Of a DNA stretch of 5,872 bases, positions 1-4,762 are shown piece by piece. Position 1 is the stretch's first letter. Each line of letters starts with the position of its first letter. The notes beneath the pieces are model-generated. The model ran no database searches. It saw only the letters and a program-made list of their open reading frames with translations, and had not been told where the DNA came from. The stretch covers positions 1 to 5,872 of the forward strand of contig DAOVEE010000119.1 of the NCBI GenBank assembly GCA_030669135.1. The letters are read 5' to 3'. A program made the translations under genes and the position numbers. The DNA is from Candidatus Bathyarchaeota archaeon (lineage in GTDB: Archaea > Thermoproteota > Bathyarchaeia > TCS64).

Positions 1-158
1 TCTTTGACTTTATCCATAGACTCGGCTTCCACCTCAACGATGAGATCATAAACACCGTAAACATTGTGAATACGGGATATCTCATCGACCTTATTAAGCG
101 CCTCCAAGATGATTTTTTCTCGACCTGGCTCAGTGTTAGCCAGTACGTACGCCTTCAT
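1..158 (-). CDS. Stand-alone Lrp/AsnC ligand-binding (RAM) domain protein, partial
   Basis: This is the 5' part of a gene reading off the left edge; 52 complete codons are visible from an ATG at 158. The translation begins MKAYVLANTEPGREK and continues through an amphipathic helix into IHNVYGVYDLIVEVEAES. This is the alpha/beta RAM fold of Lrp/AsnC regulators, with the typical 'G-x-Y-D-hydrophobic' strand. No helix-turn-helix precedes it: an in-frame stop lies at 174-176, only five codons before the ATG. It is therefore the DNA-binding-free, roughly 75-80-residue form common in archaea. Such proteins assemble into dimers and higher oligomers and bind amino acids, and may modulate full-length Lrp proteins; that role here is inference. 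The gene starts 90 bp after the tbp stop on the same strand with no T-run between, so read-through from tbp is possible. A 12-bp palindrome sits just before the start. Family is fairly sure; ligand unknown. Confidence 0.8.
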   Translation of the reverse strand, partial: MKAYVLANTEPGREKIILEALNKVDEISRIHNVYGVYDLIVEVEAESMDKVK

Positions 159-167
159 CTCATCCAC

Positions 168-179
168 AGATAATTATCT
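168..179. promoter_or_regulatory. 12-bp perfect palindrome before the RAM-domain gene
   Basis: AGATAATTATCT is identical to its reverse complement and ends 9 bp before the ATG at 158. A weak TATA-like CTTTAACTAT (minus strand, 188-197) lies just upstream, so the palindrome would fall between the TATA box and the start. That is a position where archaeal repressors often bind. Operator function is inference; an AT-rich chance palindrome is possible. Confidence 0.3.
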
Positions 180-248
180 CTTCCACGATAGTTAAAGCCT
201 ATGCGTCATATGTCCGAAGCACTCGACGAACGATGCCTCTGATCCCTG

Positions 249-827
249 CTAAGCCTCAAACAAGAGAGAGTAATCCTTTAGGACACCATAGACCTTAGCA
301 ACGGACTCATAGACCATACCCTCACTTTTAGCCCCCGTGCAGACAAGCTTACCTGACGTAAAGAGAAGAAGAACAGTCTTAGGGTCCCCCATCCGGTAGA
401 TGAGGCCGGGAAACTGCTCAGGCTCGTACATCACGTTATCCAGGACATCGGCGGCGGTCTCCAGGTCTATCTTGCCGTGGAGGTTAGCCGACGCAACGAT
501 GTTCTGCACCACTATCTCAGGGTTCTTCAAGATGATGATGTCTTGTTTCTTAAGCTCACGAACCACTTTCCTGACGGCGCTCCTCGCCAGTTTCTCCGAT
601 TTGGCGCCGGTGCACACCATCTTACCTGTGCTGAAGATGAGGGTGGCTGTCTTGGGTCGTTTGAGTCTGAATACGAGGCCCGGGAACCGTTTGGGTCTGT
701 ACTCTACGTTCCGGAAGACTTTGCGGATGGCGAGTAGATCGATCTTCTGGTCGAGGCTTGTGGTGGCGACCACGTTCACTATGCTGATGTCCAGATCCTC
801 GGGGTCGGCACTTGGTTCCTGTGACAT
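249..827 (-). CDS. tbp: TATA-box-binding protein (TBP)
   Basis: This is the basal archaeal transcription factor. It binds and bends the TATA box and recruits TFB and RNA polymerase. The 192-residue product shows the saddle-shaped direct repeat: repeat 1 at about 14-92 and repeat 2 at about 104-184. Each repeat carries the FPGL motif (F48, F139), a phenylalanine before the S/T-G turn (F65, F156) and the signature VCTGAKS (71-77, 162-168). The four Phe match those that kink DNA in known TBPs. The start chosen is the ATG at 827, because GGAG (minus strand, 836-839) lies 8 nt before it. The in-frame ATG at 866 would add 13 residues with no matching ribosome-binding site and no family support. Repeat 1 is unusually basic (RKVFRNVEYRPKRF) compared with the acidic repeat 2. 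The N-terminus is acidic and there is no long acidic C-terminal tail. The stop is TAG. Confidence 0.96.
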   Translation of the reverse strand: MSQEPSADPEDLDISIVNVVATTSLDQKIDLLAIRKVFRNVEYRPKRFPGLVFRLKRPKTATLIFSTGKMVCTGAKSEKLARSAVRKVVRELKKQDIIILKNPEIVVQNIVASANLHGKIDLETAADVLDNVMYEPEQFPGLIYRMGDPKTVLLLFTSGKLVCTGAKSEGMVYESVAKVYGVLKDYSLLFEA

Positions 828-835
828 ACTTTTTA

Positions 836-839
836 CTCC
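836..839 (-). promoter_or_regulatory. Shine-Dalgarno of tbp (decides the start)
   Basis: GGAG on the minus strand lies 8 nt upstream of the ATG at 827. It favours the shorter TBP form over the in-frame ATG at 866. It also implies a leadered tbp transcript, with a TATA box further upstream. A weak candidate is GTTATTAAC on the minus strand at about 886-896, which would put the transcript start near 864. Confidence 0.6.
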
Positions 840-1033
840 ATTACTATAATGCGCGCACAAGCACAATAGGAATACATGAGGCGTGAGTTAATAACGTCGT
901 GGGTTGTGGGATGGTCAACCTTGAACTAGATATGGGCTGAACCGGTTAATGTCGATAAATACACGAACTATTCATCCTTTCCCCGATTCCTAGCAGTACA
1001 ATACCTGTTAAAGCCACAGTGGGTGAATGCTTT

Positions 1034-1086
1034 GTTACTTGGGATAAGCGTTTTAGGGGCGTCCAAGTTACATGTGGAGCCCCTGA
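1034..1086. other. Strong hairpin with a competing upstream stem
   Basis: AGGGGC (1055-1060) pairs with GCCCCT (1079-1084). After a single bulged G at 1061, TCCA (1062-1065) pairs with TGGA (1075-1078). In RNA the stem extends outward with U1054-G1085 and U1053-A1086, giving about 12 pairs around a 9-nt loop. GTTACTTGG (1034-1042) is complementary at 8 of 9 positions to CCAAGTTAC (1063-1071), which overlaps the first stem, so the two folds exclude each other. The element lies upstream of the speD TATA box and so outside its predicted leaderless mRNA. It could be a small RNA, an attenuator of an upstream transcript, or a protein-binding cruciform. Confidence 0.4.
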
Positions 1087-1137
1087 CGAGCGTGATCCGT
1101 GCGCCGCCGAACCTCATGGGGTCGTCTTCTGTGAAGG

Positions 1138-1145
1138 TTTATAAG
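1138..1145 (+). promoter_or_regulatory. TATA box of speD (leaderless promoter)
   Basis: TTTATAAG is centred about 27 bp before the ATG at 1169. This is the spacing expected when an archaeal transcript begins at or next to the start codon. Purine-rich GTGAAGG directly upstream could serve as the TFB recognition element. There is no Shine-Dalgarno between the box and the ATG (the spacer is pyrimidine-rich), which agrees with leaderless translation. Confidence 0.72.
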
Positions 1146-1168
1146 ACGGTTTCCCGTGTCCCCACTGC

Positions 1169-1507
1169 ATGATTGGACTACACCTGATGGTGGACGGAGT
1201 CACGGAGGAGCAGGTCGGCAGGGACGCCGTCGAGCGGCTCCTCAAGGAGACGCCGCCCCTCATAGACATGAACATACTATCCGGCCCCTATATAGTGGAG
1301 GGAGTCCCCGAGAACCCGGGGTGGACAGGCTTCGTCATCATAGACAAGAGCCACATCTCCGTCCACACCTTCACCGAGACCAGCACCGCCTCCATCGACG
1401 TCTACAGCTGCAAGCCCTTCAACGCCAAGAAGGCCGTGCAGTTCATCCAGAGCCTCATCAGGTTCAGGGAAATTACCACGCGCACCATAACCCGCGAAGT
1501 AGTCTAA
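1169..1507 (+). CDS. speD: S-adenosylmethionine decarboxylase proenzyme (SpeD family, pyruvoyl-dependent)
   Basis: The family makes decarboxylated S-adenosylmethionine, the aminopropyl donor for spermidine, using a pyruvoyl group created by self-cleavage before a serine. The 112-residue protein has the short prokaryotic length and family landmarks: an N-terminal GLHLMVDG strand (3-10), GWTGFVII (51-58), the processing site K60-S61 followed by HISVHTF, catalytic His66, and IDVYSCKPF with Cys81. These correspond to the Ser63/His68/Cys83 set of the Thermotoga maritima enzyme. Two positions are atypical: Lys instead of the usual Glu before the cleavage Ser, and Thr69 where the family commonly has Pro in the 'HT-aromatic-PE' motif. 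Some SpeD relatives have changed substrate to arginine or ornithine, so the exact substrate is less certain than the fold. The ATG is fixed by the TATA spacing and lack of a Shine-Dalgarno. No spermidine synthase is in view. Confidence 0.85.
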   Translation: MIGLHLMVDGVTEEQVGRDAVERLLKETPPLIDMNILSGPYIVEGVPENPGWTGFVIIDKSHISVHTFTETSTASIDVYSCKPFNAKKAVQFIQSLIRFREITTRTITREVV

Positions 1508-1518
1508 GACCTGGCTCA

Positions 1519-1595
1519 CCCCCGGGAAACAGGTTTTTCGCCTCTAAAAGGCGTAGAAATAAGTGGTTTTACCTGTATACCCCTCTTCCCGGGGG
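1519..1595. repeat. Nested inverted repeat between convergent speD and AOR gene
   Basis: The outer arms CCCCCGGGAA (1519-1528) and TTCCCGGGGG (1586-1595) are perfect complements. Directly inside the left arm, ACAGGT (1529-1534) pairs with ACCTGT (1571-1576); on the right the two stem parts are separated by a 9-nt bulge (1577-1585). A small hairpin, CGCCT (1539-1543) with AGGCG (1549-1553), sits in the loop. The structure begins 11 bp after the speD stop and could form in transcripts from either direction. Bidirectional 3'-end protection or termination, an independent RNA, or a remnant of a palindromic element are all possible. Confidence 0.5.
1534..1538 (+). terminator. Oligo-T tract after speD
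   Basis: A T5 run lies 27 nt past the speD TAA, inside the nested inverted repeat. Archaeal RNA polymerase terminates at such T tracts without needing a hairpin. It is only five residues long, so termination may be partial. Confidence 0.4.
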
Positions 1596-1617
1596 CGTTA
1601 CCTCGATGAAGGCGAGT

Positions 1618-1623
1618 AAAAAA
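1618..1623 (-). terminator. Oligo-T tract after the AOR gene
   Basis: Six A on the + strand give a T6 run on the minus strand 22 nt beyond the AOR TGA (1645-1647). This is a plausible intrinsic archaeal terminator for the leftward transcript. Confidence 0.45.
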
Positions 1624-1644
1624 GTGGAGGCTTACAAGAGCTTC

Positions 1645-3509
1645 TCACTGAAGGTGTTGGGACGCCCACCCGATGGACAGTCTGTACAGCGTCCCTTCGG
1701 TGGGTGCCCCGTATTCGTCCCAGCCCATCATCTCGTAGTACGTGTCCACGGCCTTCCTGAGCACGTCAGGGTCTACGCTGGTCTCGCTTAACGCGCCCGA
1801 CGTCTGAGGCTGGAAGAACCGCGGCGGCAGCCAGTCATCCTCCCTCGTGAACCCCTCCCTCAGGTTGAATATCTTCGCGAGGGCCAGGGTTCTCTCCGCC
1901 ACCTGCACCAGCTCATGCATGGAGACGTCCCAACCCGTGACGGCTTGAACCAGTTCCCTGTACTCGGAAAATCTCCATGGCGGGAACTGGCATACGGATA
2001 GACAGTTGGCGAGGACCCTCATCTGCATCTGGCTCCTGAACAGCCTGACCTTATCCGGACCTAGGCTGTATACGGGCACCTCCTCGTATATATGCCGAGG
2101 GGCCTCAAGCTGTCATAGCTTCTGGCGTTCATCACCGTGTCGTGGAGGTTGTGGCAGTGGTCTGCCCCGGTGGGAGAGACAGCGTACCCAAGGCCGAGAC
2201 CCCTCTTCAGCCTGGGTTCATGCATGGGGGCCTCCTGCCCCTTGACCTCCACCAAGTATCTCCGTGATTCCTCTCCAAACACCCCGGAGGCGCGCCTGCT
2301 GCCCTCCGCGAGTATGTCACCGATCCCCTCCCTCTTCCCGATCAGTTCAACGGTCTTCAGCATCGCCTCGGCGTCACCGAAGTTCAGCTTGACTCCGCCC
2401 GTAGTTTCGTCGTCTATTATGCCTTCCTCGTAGCACTCCATGGCGAATGCGATGGTGGTCCCGGCCCCGATGGTGTCGATGCCATACCTCTGGCACAGCT
2501 CGTTCGCCTTGCAGATGGCGGGGAGATCCGAGACCCCGCAATCGGAGCCAAACGCACCCAGGGTCTCATACTCTGGGCCGCCGTACCTTCTCTCCACCCT
2601 GTAAGGCTCAACTAGCTCCACCTCCTTCTTGCATCTCACGGCGCAGCTGTAGCACGTGCCCATGCCCACCCTGTGCTTCTCCTTGATAGCTATGGCGTCG
2701 ATCTCCTTGGCGTGAGGCCAGTCACCGTCCCTGAAGTTACGGGTCGGGAGGTTACCCGTCTTGGCGTACGCGTCCATGGCGGCCCCCGTGCCGTATTCGT
2801 GGAGGCCTCTGGCTTCGGTCTCCACTCTCTTCACGAGGGACTGGGCCAGCTCCTTCACCCGGTCAGGGTCTGCGAGCTCTGGAGGGTTTCTCCCTCTCAC
2901 GGCCACCCCTTTGAGGTTCTTGGACCCCATAACCGCCCCCATCCCGCTCCTCCCAGCCACGTGGGTCAGATCGTTGATGACGCAAGCTATCCGGACCATC
3001 CTCTCCCCCGCTGGGCCGATGAGAGCGGTCTTAGCCTGGGGCTCCCCCGTAGTTTCCCTCATCCTGTCCTGGCACTCCCCGACCTCCAGGCCCCAGAGAG
3101 ACGAACCGTCCCTCAGCTCGGCCTCTCCCTCGTTTATCCAGAGCCACACCGGCTCACTGGCTTTGCCTTTGAAGATGATCTCGTCGAACCCCGCGTGTTT
3201 CAGCTCCGCGTTCCAGAACCCACCTGCGTCTGCCTCCCCGAAGCCCCCGGTCAGCGGAGATTTTCCTCCCACGGCGTTGCGTCCGCTCCCCGAGAACGGA
3301 GCCCCGGTGATTACCCCGGTGGACATGACGAGCACGTTGTCGGGCCCCAGAGGGTCAGCGTGCGCCTCAACCGTGTTCAGGAGATGATAGGCCACGGAGC
3401 CCATGCCGCCCAGATGCTTACGATACCAGACCTCGTCCGGCTCCTCGGAACGGATCTCCATCTCGGCAAGGTCGACCACGAGTCTTATCCCATTATAACC
3501 AAAAGGCAA
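1645..3509 (-). pseudogene. Aldehyde:ferredoxin oxidoreductase (tungstopterin, AOR family), frameshifted
   Basis: The AOR family oxidises aldehydes to carboxylates with ferredoxin, using a tungsten bis-pterin and one [4Fe-4S] cluster in the cytoplasm. The first frame (3509-2061, 482 codons) covers the N-terminal domain (SGRNAVGGKSPLTGG, 74-89), C286-x2-C-x3-C293 for the cluster, GPEYET with E313, DTIGAG (345-350) and H451 in PTGADHCHN. These match Pyrococcus furiosus AOR Cys288/291/295, Glu313 and His448. After Tyr474 the family sequence continues in another frame (2085-1645), giving EEVPVYSLGPDKVR, the fourth cluster Cys (C506 in NCLSVCQF), TGWD, FNLREGFTR and GWDEYGAPT. The restored length is about 620 residues, normal for the family. 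The N-terminal fragment alone lacks the fourth ligand and the C-terminal domain. The start appears to be TTG at 3509, since the conserved GYNGIRLVVDL follows directly and no ATG or GTG occurs between it and an upstream stop (3543-3545). Substrate within the family is unknown. Confidence 0.88.
2077..2093 (-). other. Frameshift site in the AOR gene at a TATATAT tract
   Basis: On the minus strand the reading GGC ATA TAT ACG AGG AGG ends eight codons after Tyr474 at TAG (2061-2063). Removing one TA from the tract (2087-2093) gives GGC ATA TAC GAG GAG GTG CCC, i.e. GIYEEVP, which joins both halves. A -1 ribosomal slip at TAT would also join them, adding one Tyr. AGGAGG (minus strand, 2084-2079) directly follows and overlaps a GTG that could start the C-terminal fragment, but it is too close to that GTG to act as its ribosome-binding site. 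Confidence 0.75.
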
Positions 3510-3540
3510 CGATGCACACCATCCATTACTTGTCTTGGTT

Positions 3541-3550
3541 GATTATAACG
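3541..3550 (-). promoter_or_regulatory. Probable TATA box of the AOR gene
   Basis: CGTTATAATC on the minus strand lies about 37 bp before the TTG at 3509, implying a transcript start near 3519 and a leader of about 10 nt. GGTG in the leader (GGATGGTGTGC) could pair weakly with 16S rRNA. The spacing supports the TTG start. Confidence 0.45.
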
Positions 3551-3670
3551 TTAACAACGACAACCATAGATGACAGGATCAAGCTCAGACGCAAGATGCT
3601 CTTGAACTGAACAGAGGGTTACAGGAAGTGAGATATTCAAAAGGTTATTCCTATGCGATGCCTTTCATAT

Positions 3671-3677
3671 GAGGTGA
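3671..3677 (+). promoter_or_regulatory. Shine-Dalgarno of the methyltransferase gene
   Basis: GAGGTGA ends 9 nt before the ATG at 3687. It is a near-ideal anti-16S match and decides that start. Unlike speD, this gene must therefore have a leadered transcript. No convincing TATA box is seen; the best AT-rich stretch is around 3632-3650. Confidence 0.7.
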
Positions 3678-3686
3678 ACAAGTGAC

Positions 3687-4196
3687 ATGCCCTGGTATGG
3701 ATCGCATCCCTATCTTAACGAGTTCATCCGCGAGAACAACTGCAGGAAGATACTGGAGATCGGGGTCTACAACGGCGAGAACGCGAGAAGCATGGTCCAG
3801 GCCGCCATAAAGAACGCGCCCCCGCACGAGGTGGAGTACCATGGGTTCGACTTCTTCTCACACCACAGCGCCAGCCGAGTCGGGCGGAAGCTGGACGACA
3901 CGGGGTGCAGATACAAGCTCATCGAAGGCGACACCATGGACACGCTCCCCGAGGCCGTCAAAACGTTACCACTGATGGACCTTATCTTCATCGACGGAGG
4001 CAAGTCCTTCAGGGAGGCGGTGAGCGACTGGGAGAACTCGTCGCTCCTCATGCACGACGGGACAGGGGTCTTCGTCCACAACGTCGGCTTCTCGGGCGTA
4101 GGCAGGATGGTCGACGAAATCTCCCGCGACGATTACCATGTTGAGATATTCTATGCCCCGGCAGAGGGTTCAGTAGCCCTAATCAAGAAAAAATGA
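3687..4196 (+). CDS. Class I SAM-dependent methyltransferase (Methyltransf_24-like)
   Basis: The 169-residue product shows the Rossmann-type methyltransferase order. Motif I is ILEIGVYNG (22-30, with the E-x-G-x-x-x-G glycine loop). An acidic residue ends strand 2 (FDFF, D55), and EGDTMDTLP (80-88) and MDLIFIDGGKSFREAV (97-112) follow, with a final strand GVFVHN (127-132). The layout 'DGG-x-S-[FY]-x-x-x-x-x-D-W ... G-x-x-x-x-H-[DN]' resembles small Methyltransf_24 proteins that act on sugars or other small molecules. Here Lys106 replaces the usual His of DGGHSY, and Asn132 replaces the usual Asp of the HD pair, so any metal use may be changed. The N-terminus (MPWYGSHPYLNEFI) is short, without a separate substrate domain. 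The gene is transcribed alone, divergent from the AOR gene and convergent with the membrane-protein gene. Substrate unknown. Confidence 0.8.
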   Translation: MPWYGSHPYLNEFIRENNCRKILEIGVYNGENARSMVQAAIKNAPPHEVEYHGFDFFSHHSASRVGRKLDDTGCRYKLIEGDTMDTLPEAVKTLPLMDLIFIDGGKSFREAVSDWENSSLLMHDGTGVFVHNVGFSGVGRMVDEISRDDYHVEIFYAPAEGSVALIKKK

Positions 4197-4225
4197 GTCA
4201 ATTATGCAATGTGATGAGAGGAACA

Positions 4226-4230
4226 TTTTT
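4226..4230 (+). terminator. Oligo-T tract after the methyltransferase gene
   Basis: A T5 run lies 30 nt beyond the TGA, in the 47-bp gap before the convergent membrane-protein gene. It is a short but plausible archaeal termination signal. Confidence 0.4.
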
Positions 4231-4243
4231 GGAATAAGTTGTC

Positions 4244-4504
4244 TCACTGTTTCCATTTATCTCTGTTCGCTAAGGCGATAGCCAGATAGACTGCCCCTAA
4301 GCTACTCATCCCGAAGAAACCCGGGTTACGCGTCGACGCAGACAAGGCTACGCCCGCAGGCAGGAAGGTAACACCAATGATGTAGAAGGCTCTGTAGTTG
4401 ACTTCACCCTGGTATCCACTTTTCCATTTTCTCAGTAAAAGCACCCCAATCACGAGACCAATCAAAGTTAACCCGAGGATCGATACTTGTAAGATGTCTA
4501 CCAT
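4244..4504 (-). CDS. Small three-helix membrane protein, function unknown
   Basis: This 86-residue protein has three likely membrane helices: about 4-24, 38-55 and 63-79. The first helix is followed by the basic stretch RKWKSG (25-30), and the C-terminus is LANRDKWKQ. The positive-inside rule would put both basic segments in the cytoplasm, but with three helices one of the two tails must lie outside or one hydrophobic segment must be a half-helix. The pattern YRAFYIIG-F-P-G ... NPGFFG ... ANRDKW resembles small uncharacterised membrane proteins of archaea and bacteria; I cannot name the family. There is no signal peptide cleavage site. The ATG has no Shine-Dalgarno but lies 27 bp from an AT-rich AATATTAA box, which suggests leaderless expression as for speD. 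Convergent with the methyltransferase gene, 47 bp apart. Confidence 0.72.
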   Translation of the reverse strand: MVDILQVSILGLTLIGLVIGVLLLRKWKSGYQGEVNYRAFYIIGVTFLPAGVALSASTRNPGFFGMSSLGAVYLAIALANRDKWKQ

Positions 4505-4527
4505 GGAGGTAGGAAACAGGGTTCCGG

Positions 4528-4535
4528 TTAATATT
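4528..4535 (-). promoter_or_regulatory. Probable TATA box of the small membrane-protein gene
   Basis: AATATTAA on the minus strand is centred 27 bp before the ATG at 4504, the same leaderless spacing as at speD. The perfect palindrome TTATGCATAA (4541-4550) lies just upstream and could be part of the promoter or a regulator site. The box itself is only a moderate match to the TATA consensus. Confidence 0.45.
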
Positions 4536-4698
4536 CTGTGTTATGCATAAATATGGGAAATACATTAATGACTGAGGAATCATAGGTCCATCGTGTCTCC
4601 AAGATTAGGGATTAAGTTATGGCCCCCCCACTTGGCCCTATGAGTGTGTAAGCCCCTGTACCCTTTTCTCTCGTATTCGCGTGCCACGTCGACACATG

Positions 4699-4710
4699 TT
4701 TCCATGGAAA
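4699..4710. promoter_or_regulatory. 12-bp palindrome upstream of the alcohol dehydrogenase gene
   Basis: TTTCCATGGAAA is a perfect palindrome 52 bp before the GTG start at 4763. This is about where a TATA/BRE region would sit or just upstream of it; AT-rich GATAAACACGTTATGAA (4712-4728) follows directly. It may be an operator. No matching copy was noticed elsewhere in the window. Confidence 0.28.
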
Positions 4711-4762
4711 ACGATAAACACGTTATGAAGGTAGATAGTGGAGACTCAGCGGGTGCATCCAA

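Larger units (their letters stand above)
828..1168. other. Divergent intergenic region between tbp and speD, no gene seen
   Basis: I found no credible coding sequence in these 341 bp on either strand. The region contains the tbp leader on the left, the speD promoter on the right, and a strong hairpin with an overlapping alternative stem at 1034-1086. A TATA-like GATAAATAC (+, 952-960) could start a short rightward transcript through the hairpin; this is not proven. No tRNA cloverleaf or recognisable box C/D pair was found. Confidence 0.6.

Noticed and set aside
400..849. 149-codon open frame on the + strand opposite tbp
   Set aside because: It is the complement of the TBP repeats, which are unmistakable on the minus strand; its low-complexity Ser/Thr/Arg product has no domain character.
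1156..1791. 211-codon + strand frame overlapping speD and crossing into the AOR gene
   Set aside because: It is Arg/His/Pro-rich and out of frame with speD, and it runs through the palindromic intergenic region into the antisense of AOR; typical of a shadow frame.
2079..2084. AGGAGG as a ribosome-binding site for an independent C-terminal AOR protein
   Set aside because: It overlaps the first base of the candidate GTG start, leaving no spacing. The two frames also encode contiguous parts of one AOR family protein, so a split gene is less likely than a frameshift.
2673..3542. 289-codon open frame on the + strand opposite the AOR gene
   Set aside because: It lies wholly antisense to a gene with clear AOR motifs, has no recognisable domain, and is explained by GC-rich codon bias keeping the opposite strand open. 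The same applies to the shorter + strand frame 2761-3387.
4211..4217. GTGATGA as a box C of a C/D sRNA
   Set aside because: No CTGA box D or D' occurs at a suitable distance downstream, so the motif is probably chance.
4580..4705. 41-residue minus-strand frame starting at the ATG inside TTTCCATGGAAA
   Set aside because: The peptide METCVDVAREYERKGYRGL... looks passably protein-like, but it has no ribosome-binding site, no TATA box at a fitting distance and no known match. I could not support it as a gene.
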